Shown: positions 1 to 6,718, counted from the stretch's first letter. The stretch: DNA of 9,738 nt from Thermoleophilaceae bacterium (GCA_013695855.1 JACCZR010000083.1:1-9738), one strand, 5' to 3'. The notes: a model not told the origin generated them from the sequence alone. Numbers and translations are program-made.

Positions 1-313
1 CCCCGCAGTCGGCCAGCCAGGTGAGCCAGCCGGCCTCGGCGGCCGGGGCGTCCTCGCGATCGACCCCCTCGCGCATGATCACCGCGCGGGCGTGGATCGA
101 GTCGGACTCCATGTGAGCGGCCGACACTCCGTAGTTGCCGATGTGCGGATAGGTGAAGACGATGATCTGCCCGCGGTAGCTGGGATCGGAGACGGACTCC
201 TGATAGCCGGACATCGAGGTGTTGAAGACCACCTCGCCGGTGGCCGGCGGTGGCGCGCCCACCAGGTCACCATCGAAACGGGCCCCGTCCTCGAGGAGGA
301 GATAGGCGGTCAC
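1..313 (-). CDS. carA: Carbamoyl-phosphate synthase small subunit, partial (N-terminal ~104 residues)
   Basis: CarA is the glutaminase subunit of carbamoyl-phosphate synthase. With CarB it makes carbamoyl phosphate for pyrimidine and arginine synthesis in the cytoplasm. Only the N-terminal domain is in the window; the glutamine amidotransferase domain lies beyond the left edge. The visible protein reads AYLLLEDGARFDG near residues 3-15, then GEVVFNTSMSGYQES (26-40), DPSYRGQIIVFTYPHIGNYG (43-62) and ESDSIHARAVIMRE (69-82). These are the signature blocks of the small-subunit N-terminal domain. The GTG start at 313 is chosen because a GGAGG ribosome binding site sits 5 bases upstream and the protein begins where the family usually begins. 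It follows pyrC by about 100 bases on the same strand, so it is likely the fourth gene of the pyr operon. carB would be expected next, outside the window. Confidence 0.95.
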   Translation of the reverse strand, partial: MTAYLLLEDGARFDGDLVGAPPPATGEVVFNTSMSGYQESVSDPSYRGQIIVFTYPHIGNYGVSAAHMESDSIHARAVIMREGVDREDAPAAEAGWLTWLADCG

Positions 314-318
314 GACCG

Positions 319-323
319 CCTCC
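319..323 (-). promoter_or_regulatory. carA ribosome binding site
   Basis: GGAGG on the minus strand, 5 bases before the GTG at 313. It decides the carA start, since no ATG is available nearby in this frame. carA therefore has its own strong initiation signal and does not depend on coupling to pyrC. Confidence 0.75.
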
Positions 324-413
324 GGACGTCGGCTGGCGCGAAACGGGCCGATATGTCCCGGAGCTCGACGAGCGGCGTCGACGGGCTCGAGTCGGGAGCT
401 TCTCGCCGGTGCC

Positions 414-1781
414 TCACCGCACCGCTCCGACGGCGAACGAGCGCTCGCGGTAGGCCACCTGGCCCCCGGCAACCGTCAGCCGCACCCGCCCGCGCAGCCG
501 CCTGCCGGCGAAGGCGCAGTTGGCCGAGCGGCTCTCGTAGCCGCCCTCGCCCACCTCCCACTCGGCGCCGAGGTCGACCAGGCACAGGTTGGCCGGAGCC
601 CCGGGCTCGATGCGCGGGATCTCGAGGCCGAAGGGCTCGCCACCAGAGGTCATGCGCTCCACCAGCAGCCCGAGGTCGAGCACGCCCGGCTCGACGAGGT
701 CGGTGTAGAGCGCGGAGAAGGCCGTCTCCAGCCCGGTCACCCCCATCGGCGCCAGCTCGAACGGCTGCTCCTTCTCTTCGGGCGAGTGGGGCGCGTGGTC
801 GGTGGCCACGCAGGACAGCGTGCCCGAGCGAAGCCCGTCGATCAGCGCCCGGCGGTCGTCCTCGGAGCGCAGCGGCGGGTTCATCTTGAAGTGGGTGTCC
901 AACTCGCGCACGTGGTCCTCGGTGAGCAGCAAATGGTGCGGTGAGGCCTCGGCGGTCACCTCCACGCCGTCGGCCAAGCCGCGTTCGATCGCCTCCACGG
1001 ACTCGCGGGCCGAGACGTGCTGAACGTGGATGCGGCCCTCTTCGTGGCGAGCCAGCAGCACGTCACGGGCGACCATCGAAGACTCCGACACCGAGGGGAT
1101 TGCGGCCAGGCCCAGCGCCGCGGAGGCCGCGCCCTCGTGCATTCCGCCGTCGCGCGAGAGCGAGGGCTCCTCCTCGTGCAGGGCCAGCGTGCGCCCGGCG
1201 AGCTTCTGGTACTGCAGCGCCTGGCGCATCACGCCGGCCGAGCGCACCGGCAGGCCGTCATCGGTGAATGCAAAGGCGCCGGCGTCGGCCAGCTCGGCCA
1301 TCTCGGTGAGGTCCTGGCCCGCCTGACCCCGGGTGATGGCCGCCGTGAACCCTGTGGGGATGCGGGCCTCGGCCCGGGCGCGCTCGCGCAGTGCGCCCAA
1401 CACCGGAGCGCAGTCGACAACCGGCTCGGTGTTGGGCATGGCGATCACCGCGCAGTACCCCCCGGCCGAAGCGGCCCGGGTGCCGGAGTCGAGGTCCTCC
1501 TCGTCCTCGCGGCCGGGCGTTCGCAGGTGCACGTGAGGGTCGACGAAGGCCGGAAGGGCAGTCAGGCCCTCGCCGCGCACCAGCTCGGCCCCATCGGGGG
1601 CCTCGAGGGCACCGGACTCCCCGAGCTCGGCGATGCGCCCGCCGCGGACCAGCACGTCGCCCTCTCGGTCCAGGCCCGAACGCGGGTCGACCAGCCGCGC
1701 GCCACGTATCAGCACCGCCCGTCCCACCTCTGCGGTCTCCACGCGCTCGAGCGCGGGGTGCAGCAGTCCCTGCGCACTCAC
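414..1781 (-). CDS. pyrC: Dihydroorotase, type I (455 aa)
   Basis: PyrC cyclises N-carbamoyl-L-aspartate to L-dihydroorotate, the third step of UMP synthesis. It is a cytoplasmic metal-dependent amidohydrolase. The metal-binding DPHVHLR block is at 81-87 (H83, H85). FTDDG at 172-176 supplies the aspartate that bridges metals in type I enzymes. Further ligands fit H202 (ALHEEE), H255 (VQHVSA) and D328 in TDHAPH (327-332). The MPNTEP block (115-120) and FKMNPPLRS (298-306) are substrate-side family signatures. Length is slightly above the usual ~425-430 aa because of about 20 extra N-terminal residues before VLIRGARLVDP. The GTG start at 1781 overlaps the pyrB TGA (GTGA), which favours this start through translational coupling. 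A weak GGAG lies about 11 bases upstream, so an internal start nearer residue 20 is possible. Preceded by pyrB and followed by carA. Confidence 0.97.
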   Translation of the reverse strand: MSAQGLLHPALERVETAEVGRAVLIRGARLVDPRSGLDREGDVLVRGGRIAELGESGALEAPDGAELVRGEGLTALPAFVDPHVHLRTPGREDEEDLDSGTRAASAGGYCAVIAMPNTEPVVDCAPVLGALRERARAEARIPTGFTAAITRGQAGQDLTEMAELADAGAFAFTDDGLPVRSAGVMRQALQYQKLAGRTLALHEEEPSLSRDGGMHEGAASAALGLAAIPSVSESSMVARDVLLARHEEGRIHVQHVSARESVEAIERGLADGVEVTAEASPHHLLLTEDHVRELDTHFKMNPPLRSEDDRRALIDGLRSGTLSCVATDHAPHSPEEKEQPFELAPMGVTGLETAFSALYTDLVEPGVLDLGLLVERMTSGGEPFGLEIPRIEPGAPANLCLVDLGAEWEVGEGGYESRSANCAFAGRRLRGRVRLTVAGGQVAYRERSFAVGAVR

Positions 1782-2742
1782 GCCGGCTGGGGCTCCGTGG
1801 TCTCGCCGAGCGGGCCAGCCGCGCGGCGTTCACCGGCGCCGGAGCCGCCGCCACCGGCGAGCAGCTCGTAGAGGACCGCCATGCGGACCACCACACCGGA
1901 TTCCACCTGCTCGACGATCAGCGCCTGCGGCGAGTCGATCACCTCTGCGGCCAACTCGACCCCGCGGTTCACCGGCCCAGGGTGCATCAGCAGCTGCCCG
2001 GCGCCCAGGCGCCGGCCATCGATCTGGTAGCGCCCCGCGTACTCGCGCAGCGAGGGCACGAACGATCCCTCCATGCGCTCGGACTGCATGCGCAGGGCGT
2101 AGACCACGTCGGCCTCGGCGAGATCGTCCAGGGTGTAGCGCACCCGGCAGCCCAGGCTCTCGATCCCGCGAGGGATGAGGGTGGGCGGCCCGCAGACGGT
2201 GACCTCGCAGCCCATCCGCGAAAAGGCAAGGATCCCCGAGCGGGCCACCCGGCTGTGCATGACGTCGCCGACGATCCACAGCTTGAGGCCCTCGAGCGGG
2301 CCCACCCGCCGGCGCAGCGCGTAGAGGTCGAGCAGCGCCTGAGTGGGATGCTCGTGCTTGCCGTCACCTGCGTTGATCACCGAGGCGGCGCTCCAGCGCG
2401 CCACCAGCGCGGCAGCCCCTGCGTGGGGCGAGCGGATGACGATCGCCGCCGGGTCGTAGGCCGACAGCGTCTGCACCGTGTCCTTGAGCGACTCGCCCTT
2501 GTCCACCGCCGAGCCCTGGGCCTTGATCGACACCAGGTCGGCCGAGAGCCGCTTGGCCGCCAGCTCGAAGGAGGAGCTCGTGCGGGTGGAGGACTCGTAG
2601 AAGACGTTGATCACCGTCCGCCCGCGCAGGGTGGGCACCTTCTTGATCTCGCGGCCCGAGACCTCGGCGAAGCTCGCCGCCCGGTCGAGCAGGCGCTCGA
2701 TGTCCTCGCGCGAGAGGTCGTCGACCGACAGGAGGTGGCGAT

Positions 2743-2746
<4 letters not shown>
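1778..2746 (-). CDS. pyrB: Aspartate carbamoyltransferase catalytic subunit (322 aa)
   Basis: PyrB condenses carbamoyl phosphate with L-aspartate to N-carbamoyl-L-aspartate, the committed step of pyrimidine synthesis. The carbamoyl-phosphate loop is FYESSTRTSSSFE (49-61), containing the STRT motif. K83 in VDKGES, R105 in IVIRSPHAG and H133 in HPTQALLD match the known catalytic and binding positions of this family. RMQSERM (219-225) and MHPGPVNRG (254-262) are the aspartate-side signatures. Length is normal for a catalytic chain, with a glycine-rich tail of about 25 residues after position 297 that shares no motif with the family core. No regulatory pyrI gene is present, as is usual when PyrR does the regulation. 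The GTG start overlaps the pyrR TGA (GTGA) and is served by AGGGGAG five bases upstream. The stop overlaps the start of pyrC. Confidence 0.98.
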
Positions 2747-3300
<554 letters not shown>

Positions 3301-3302
3301 TG

Positions 3303-3335
3303 TCCTTCCTGGCCTCTCGGGACCGGGTTAAAGGA
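3303..3335 (-). promoter_or_regulatory. PyrR-binding hairpin in the pyrR leader, sequestering the ribosome binding site
   Basis: The minus strand reads GGUCCCGAGAGGCC at 3324-3311, which fits the PyrR recognition consensus ARUCCNGNGAGGYU except at the first and last base. Both exceptions are compensatory, since G pairs with C in place of A with U. It folds as GGUC/GGCC around hexaloop CCGAGA (3320-3315). Below this come a C-A mismatch, two C-G pairs, a 3-base bulge (UAA) on the 5' side, and a 5-bp lower stem UCCUU (3335-3331) with AAGGA (3307-3303). The lower stem covers the AGGAAGG ribosome binding site of pyrR. No U-run follows, so this looks like translational repression, as described for mycobacterial pyrR leaders, rather than transcription attenuation. 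Confidence 0.85.
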
Positions 3336-3344
3336 ACCTCGACG

Positions 3345-3350
3345 ACAGTA
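3345..3350 (-). promoter_or_regulatory. Candidate -10 element of the pyr operon promoter
   Basis: TACTGT (TANNNT type) on the minus strand between rnz and pyrR. A start about 7 bases downstream would fall near 3337-3339, just ahead of the first base of the PyrR hairpin at 3335, giving a compact leader that contains the whole hairpin. No convincing -35 was found, so this is a fit to context and not a certain promoter. Confidence 0.4.
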
Positions 3351-3358
3351 CCAAGGGG

Positions 3359-4300
3359 TCAGGACGAGGGGTCGCTCGCCTGCTCGCGATGGTGCGCCGG
3401 CTCGCCTCGTTCGGGCAGCGGCAGCTCGACGCGGTCGAAGTCGTCGGGCACGATCGTGTTCTCGAACTCCGCTCGCGCCTCCTCTCGCACCTCGCGCACC
3501 GGGTAGCGGGCCGAGAGGTGGGTCAGGGCGAGCATCCCCACCTCCGCGTCGGCGGCCAGGGCGCCCGCCTGCCCGGCTGTGGAGTGACGGGTCTCGGCCG
3601 CGCGCTCGGCGTCCTCGGAGGTGAACGTGGCCTCGTGCACGAGCAGGTCCGCCCGGTGCGCGACGGCGGCCACCAGCGCAGACGGCGCGGTGTCTCCGGT
3701 GAGCACGACCTTGCGCCCGGCGCGCGCGGGGCCCAGCACTTGCTCCGGAGTCACCTCCCCCACAGCTTCGCCGCGCTGGAGGCGGCCGAAGTCAGGTCCG
3801 GGCTCCACTGCGAGCTCGCGCGCGCGGGACTCGTCGAAGCGCCCGGGACGGGCTTCCTCTATCAACGCGTACCCCTGCGCGCGCGCGCCATGGTCGACGT
3901 CAAACGCGGCGATGCGGTAGCCGTCGCGCTCGAGCTCGTCGCCGTGGTCGAGCTCGACCAGGCGCAGCTCGAAGCCGGTGCGCCCGATCAGCGGCGCGAA
4001 GGTCTTGAACAGCCCGGCGAGGCCGGGCGGCCCGTGCACGGTGAGCGGACGCTCTCGCCCGCGCAGGTTGAAGGTCTTGACCAACCCCGGCAGCCCGAGC
4101 ACGTGGTCGCCGTGGAAGTGGGTGAGGAACACGTCCTCCAGCTCGACCAGGCCGATCGAGCGCGTCAGCTGGCGCTGTGTGCCCTCCCCGCAGTCGAACA
4201 GCAGGCGCTCGCCGCCGCGGCGCACGAGCGTGGCGGGCAGAGAGCGGCGCGCCGAGGGAACCGAGCCGGCGGTGCCCACGAAGAGGACATCGAGATCCAT
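3359..4300 (-). CDS. rnz: Ribonuclease Z (tRNA 3'-processing endonuclease), 313 aa
   Basis: RNase Z cuts precursor tRNA just after the discriminator base so that CCA can be added. It is a cytoplasmic zinc-dependent metallo-beta-lactamase-fold enzyme. The zinc motif HFHGDH is at 61-66. The other ligands fit H137 (VDHG), D203 (LTGDTAPS) and H261 (THLSARY). HEATF (222-226) and the following H239 are typical of the family. The N-terminus (LFVGTAGSVPS, 6-16) is the standard first strand and loop. Length matches the short bacterial form (about 300 aa). The ATG at 4300 has no obvious ribosome binding site. The phosphoesterase gene ends 19 bases upstream, so the two are probably co-transcribed. The last ~20 residues are polar and look disordered. 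A tRNA gene lacking encoded CCA lies about 530 bases away. Confidence 0.95.
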   Translation of the reverse strand: MDLDVLFVGTAGSVPSARRSLPATLVRRGGERLLFDCGEGTQRQLTRSIGLVELEDVFLTHFHGDHVLGLPGLVKTFNLRGRERPLTVHGPPGLAGLFKTFAPLIGRTGFELRLVELDHGDELERDGYRIAAFDVDHGARAQGYALIEEARPGRFDESRARELAVEPGPDFGRLQRGEAVGEVTPEQVLGPARAGRKVVLTGDTAPSALVAAVAHRADLLVHEATFTSEDAERAAETRHSTAGQAGALAADAEVGMLALTHLSARYPVREVREEARAEFENTIVPDDFDRVELPLPERGEPAHHREQASDPSS

Positions 4301-4319
4301 AGCCGTGCCATCTTGGCGC

Positions 4320-4808
4320 TCAGCCCAGGTGGACGAGGTCGAAGGTCAGGCGGCCATCGTCTGCCTGCAGCATCCCCATCGTGTAGGTGGGCGCCCGCCG
4401 GCGCTCGGTCGGGCTGCCGGGGTTGAAGATCTGGAAGCCGCCGTCGGACTCGTGCAGCGGGATATGCGAGTGGCCAAAGACCACGGCGTCGGCCTCCGGA
4501 AACCGGCGCTTCATGCGGGCCAGGCGGCCCTTCGCCGGGCCGGCGTCATGCACCACGGCGAGCGCCGCTGCGGCGAGGTCGAGCATCAGCTCTGCGGGCA
4601 GGCGCTCGCGCAGTTCGGGCGAGTCCACATTGCCGTGTACTGCGGCCACGGGTGGTCCCAAGGCCTCGAGCTCGGTGAGGACCTCGACCGTCAAGAGGTC
4701 GCCGGCGTGCACGATGAGGTCCGCGGCTCGCAGCCGGCTGTGACACGCCTCCGACAAGCGACGGCCTCCGCGTGGCATGTGGGTGTCGGAGATGAGCGCT
4801 ATCTGCAT
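4320..4808 (-). CDS. YfcE/MJ0936-family metallophosphoesterase (162 aa)
   Basis: A small calcineurin-like phosphoesterase of the YfcE/MJ0936 type, which hydrolyses phosphodiester bonds in vitro with two bound metals. The cellular substrate is unknown for most members. All metal-binding blocks are present: ISDTH (6-10; D8, H10), HAGD (34-37; D37), GNVD (59-62; N60), VVHD (85-88; H87) and FGHSHIP (111-117; H113, H115). NPGSPTERR (129-137) is the usual C-terminal signature. At 162 aa it is the normal length, single-domain and soluble. The start ATG at 4808 lies only 17 bases from the 5' end of a divergent tRNA gene. An AGGAG sits 12 bases upstream, which is rather far. rnz follows after 19 bases. 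The family assignment is secure; no specific function should be assumed. Confidence 0.9.
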   Translation of the reverse strand: MQIALISDTHMPRGGRRLSEACHSRLRAADLIVHAGDLLTVEVLTELEALGPPVAAVHGNVDSPELRERLPAELMLDLAAAALAVVHDAGPAKGRLARMKRRFPEADAVVFGHSHIPLHESDGGFQIFNPGSPTERRRAPTYTMGMLQADDGRLTFDLVHLG

Positions 4809-4809
4809 C

Positions 4810-4815
4810 TAGACT
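4810..4815 (+). promoter_or_regulatory. Candidate -10 element for tRNA-Arg
   Basis: TAGACT (TANNNT) ends 10 bases before the tRNA 5' end. A transcript start about 7 bases downstream would leave a leader of 3-5 bases. It lies in the 17-base gap to the divergent phosphoesterase gene, so its -35 region would fall inside that gene's first codons. No clear -35 hexamer was seen. Confidence 0.3.
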
Positions 4816-4825
4816 GGCGGCTCCT

Positions 4826-4898
4826 GCGCCCGTAGCTCAGTGGATAGAGCGCCGCCCTCCGGAGGCGGAAGCCGAAGGTTCGAATCCTTCCGGGCGCG
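4826..4898 (+). tRNA. tRNA-Arg (anticodon CCG)
   Basis: A complete cloverleaf can be drawn by hand. The acceptor stem is GCGCCCG (4826-4832) with CGGGCGC (4891-4897), and the discriminator is G4898. The D stem is GCTC/GAGC (4835-4838, 4847-4850). The anticodon stem is CCGCC/GGCGG (4852-4856, 4864-4868) around loop CTCCGGA, so the anticodon CCG is at 4859-4861. The T stem is GAAGG/CCTTC (4874-4878, 4886-4890) with loop TTCGAAT. It reads CGG arginine codons, which are frequent in this GC-rich DNA. The 3' CCA is not encoded, so maturation needs RNase Z and a CCA-adding enzyme. Confidence 0.98.
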
Positions 4899-4952
4899 CT
4901 TCGCAACTATGCAACCACGCGAGCGCGGCTTGGCGTGGGCATGCTCAGGGCG

Positions 4953-4965
4953 AGGGGCGGCCCCT
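4953..4965 (+). terminator. Weak hairpin downstream of tRNA-Arg
   Basis: AGGGG (4953-4957), loop CGG, CCCCT (4961-4965) forms a 5-bp GC-rich hairpin about 55 bases after the tRNA and ahead of the vapB promoter. There is no T-run, so it is only a possible terminator for the tRNA transcript. Confidence 0.2.
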
Positions 4966-4977
4966 GCAGGGTGGCGA

Positions 4978-4993
4978 GTATCACGCGTGATAC
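4978..4993 (+). promoter_or_regulatory. Perfect 16-bp palindrome, probable VapBC operator
   Basis: GTATCACGCGTGATAC is a perfect inverted repeat ending 9 bases before the antitoxin start codon. Antitoxins of the Phd/YefM and VapB groups typically bind such palindromes in their own promoter, with the toxin as co-repressor. The right half overlaps the candidate -10 TACGCT, so binding would block RNA polymerase. Confidence 0.7.
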
Positions 4994-4996
4994 GCT
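4991..4996 (+). promoter_or_regulatory. Candidate -10 element of vapBC, leaderless arrangement
   Basis: TACGCT (TANNNT) ends 6 bases before the ATG at 5003. That is the spacing expected if transcription starts at or next to the start codon. No Shine-Dalgarno sequence precedes this ATG, which fits a leaderless mRNA of the kind common in actinobacteria. Confidence 0.45.
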
Positions 4997-5002
4997 CTGT
5001 AC

Positions 5003-5239
5003 ATGTCGGACGTGAACATCCGGGAGCTGCGCAATCACGGAGGCGAAGTGGTGGATCGCGTCGCTCGTGGTGAACAGATCACGATCACCCGAGCCGGGAG
5101 GGCGGTCGCGGAGCTCCGACCGGTCCCGCGTCCGCCATTGTCGGGGGAGGCGCTGCTCAGGCGATGGCGCCGGCTGCCGGCCGTCGATCCGGTCGCTCTG
5201 CGGACCGATGTCGACGAGCTCCTCGACGCACGCGTGTGA
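5003..5239 (+). CDS. vapB: Type II antitoxin, Phd/YefM-like (VapB-type), 78 aa
   Basis: This is the probable antitoxin of a VapBC-type toxin-antitoxin pair. It would neutralise the downstream PIN-domain nuclease and repress its own promoter. Residues 1-42 (NIRELRNHGGEVVDRVARGE at 5-24, then ITITRAGRAVAELRPV) match the Phd/YefM DNA-binding dimerisation fold, which starts with the short helix containing IRELR. Residues 45-78 are helix-prone and end in DVDELLDARV; in this family that part wraps around the toxin. The length is typical. The ATG at 5003 has no ribosome binding site, but a palindromic operator and -10-like hexamer sit directly upstream, so it is probably leaderless. Its stop overlaps the toxin start (GTGA). 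The gene follows a tRNA-Arg gene by about 100 bases. Confidence 0.87.
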   Translation: MSDVNIRELRNHGGEVVDRVARGEQITITRAGRAVAELRPVPRPPLSGEALLRRWRRLPAVDPVALRTDVDELLDARV

Positions 5240-5679
5240 GCGAGCCGGCATCCTCGGCGCGAGGCGTACTCGACACTTCGACCGTCATCGCGCTGGCGCG
5301 CCTCACGGACGCCGCGTCGCTCCCGACTGAGCCGCTCATCACCTCGGTGACGCTGGCGGAGCTTTCCGTCGGTCCCCTGGTGGCGCGTGACGAACAGGAG
5401 CGCGCCGCCCGTCAGGCGCACCTCCAGCAGGCAGAGGCAGATTTTGAGCCACTCCCGTTCGACGCTGCGGCGGCTCGTGCCTTCGGAGGTGTCGCGGCAT
5501 CGCTTCGCCAGGCTGGCCGTAAGGCCGCGGCCCGCGCTTATGACGCGATGATCGCCGCGACCGCGATCGCGAATGACTTGCCAATCTACACCTGCAACCC
5601 TGGAGACTTCGCGGGGATCGACGGCCTCGAGCTGATCACCGTACCCCCACCGCCAGCCGCGCCAGACGATCCCGCCTGA
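5236..5679 (+). CDS. vapC: VapC-type toxin, PIN-domain ribonuclease (147 aa)
   Basis: A PIN-domain ribonuclease, probably the toxin of the pair. Known VapC toxins inhibit translation by cutting tRNA or rRNA. The four acidic metal-binding positions are in place: D13 (VLDTSTVI), E42 (TLAELSVG), D103 (AYDAMIAATAIAN) and D124 (NPGDFAGI). The final strand GLELITV (130-136) is typical, followed by a proline-rich tail. The frame stays open upstream to about 5164. The GTG at 5236 is preferred because it overlaps the antitoxin TGA in a GTGA, places LDTS at the usual position near the N-terminus, and gives a normal VapC length. The RNA target cannot be read from sequence. It ends 55 bases before the convergent sugar dehydratase gene. 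Confidence 0.9.
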   Translation: MSEPASSARGVLDTSTVIALARLTDAASLPTEPLITSVTLAELSVGPLVARDEQERAARQAHLQQAEADFEPLPFDAAAARAFGGVAASLRQAGRKAAARAYDAMIAATAIANDLPIYTCNPGDFAGIDGLELITVPPPPAAPDDPA

Positions 5680-5690
5680 GCAGGCGCCGG

Positions 5691-5703
5691 CCGCCCGAGG
5701 CGG
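5691..5703. terminator. Possible bidirectional hairpin between convergent genes
   Basis: CCGCC, loop CGA, GGCGG followed by TT lies in the 55-base gap between the convergent vapC and dehydratase stops. The stem is short and no proper T-run is present on either strand, so it is a weak candidate for ending either transcript. Confidence 0.25.
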
Positions 5704-5734
5704 TTCGCGCTGGCGTGTGAGCCTGGGCGCGTCC

Positions 5735-6718
5735 TCAGCCGAGGTGCGCCGAGTACCACTCCCACGCCCGCGCCAGGCCGTCGTCGAGGTCCACCTTCGG
5801 CTCCCAGCCGAGCTCCTCGCGGATCGCGGTCGAGTCCAGGAACTGGCGGTCGATCTCGCCGTGGGGCGTCCCCTCGCCCTGGACGTCGGGCTCGGCTTCG
5901 CTGCCGGCCGCTGCGACCAGGCGGCCGACCACCTCGAGGACCGAGACCGGCGAGCCCCAGCCGGCGTTCCATGCCCGCCCGCGCAGCTCGTCGCGCGAGA
6001 GCGACGCCGCCACGGTCAGGTAGGCGTCGACGGCGTCCTCGACGTAGAGGTAGTCGCGCTCGGGAGTGCCGTCGGAACGCACCACCGGGCGGTCGCCCTT
6101 GACCAGTGCGCGGGCCGTGTCGGGCACCACGCGCGACCAGTTGAGGTCTCCGCCGCCGTAGACGTTGGCCAGCCGCGTGACGGCCACGGGCAGGCCGTAG
6201 GTGACGGCGTACGAGCGGGCGATCATGTCCGCGCAGGCCTTCGAGACGTCGTAGGGGTAGCGCGGCTGAAGCGGGAAGTCCTCGCGGTAGGGCAGCTCGT
6301 CGTGGTTGCCGTAGGCCTTGTCCGAGGAGGCCACGACAACCGCCTCTATCCCCGACCCGACCACGCCCGCCGCCCGGCAGGCCTCGAGCAGCACGTAGGT
6401 GCCCCGGACGTTGGACTCGAAGGTGGACAGCGGCGAGCGGTTGGCCGTACCCACGATGGTCTGTGCGGCCAGGTGAAACACGGCGCGGACCTCGTGCTCG
6501 TTGATGATCCGCAGCAGGCTCTCGTAGTCGGTGACGTCGGCTGCGACGACCGTGCAGCGCTCCTCGATCCCGTCGCTGCGAAAGCGCGACTCGGGCTCGA
6601 AGTCACGCCGGGGGACCACCACCTTGGCCCCCTGCTCGACCAGGCGCTCGGCCAGCCACGAGCCCACGAAGCCCTGTGCGCCGGTGACCAGCACGCCGGT
6701 GTCCTCGAACTCGCGCAC
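5735..6718 (-). CDS. NAD(P)-dependent NDP-sugar 4,6-dehydratase/epimerase-like SDR (327 aa)
   Basis: An extended short-chain dehydrogenase acting on a nucleotide sugar, most like CDP-glucose 4,6-dehydratases. It would supply a 4-keto-6-deoxy sugar nucleotide for glycan synthesis in the cytoplasm. The dinucleotide motif GAQGFVG is at 13-19 and FHLAAQ at 81-86. The catalytic SSDKAYG block is at 131-137 (D133, K134), with Y156 and K160 as YxxxK in PYDVSKACAD. The D-K pair, in place of the D-E pair of dTDP-glucose enzymes, and NVYGGGDLNWSRVVP (185-199) favour the CDP-glucose or related dehydratase group. RDYLYVEDAVDAYL (221-234) is the sugar-side signature. The GTG start directly follows the TAG of the upstream methyltransferase, with no spacer and no clear ribosome binding site. 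It is the last gene of the set. The exact nucleotide sugar is uncertain; an epimerase role cannot be excluded. Confidence 0.87.
   Translation of the reverse strand: MREFEDTGVLVTGAQGFVGSWLAERLVEQGAKVVVPRRDFEPESRFRSDGIEERCTVVAADVTDYESLLRIINEHEVRAVFHLAAQTIVGTANRSPLSTFESNVRGTYVLLEACRAAGVVGSGIEAVVVASSDKAYGNHDELPYREDFPLQPRYPYDVSKACADMIARSYAVTYGLPVAVTRLANVYGGGDLNWSRVVPDTARALVKGDRPVVRSDGTPERDYLYVEDAVDAYLTVAASLSRDELRGRAWNAGWGSPVSVLEVVGRLVAAAGSEAEPDVQGEGTPHGEIDRQFLDSTAIREELGWEPKVDLDDGLARAWEWYSAHLG

Noticed and set aside
3327..3354. TTGGTA, 16 bases, TTTAAC as a -35/-10 pair for pyrR
   Set aside because: Transcription would start within the PyrR hairpin (about 3320), removing its 5' side. The TACTGT hexamer upstream keeps the whole hairpin and fits better.
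3301..3358. Transcription attenuator (terminator/antiterminator) in the pyrR leader
   Set aside because: No U-run follows any hairpin and the leader is too short for alternative structures. The hairpin instead pairs with the ribosome binding site.
5164..5235. Longer VapC start upstream within vapB
   Set aside because: It would overlap the antitoxin by 76 bases and add residues with no PIN-domain role. The GTG at 5236 forms the usual four-base overlap.
4877..5731. Integration-site direct repeats flanking vapBC (GGTTCG and GGGCGCG occur in the tRNA 3' end and again near 5702-5731)
   Set aside because: The matches are only 6-7 bases, their spacing differs between the two sites (15 versus 23 bases), and such words are expected by chance in DNA this GC-rich. 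No integrase is present.
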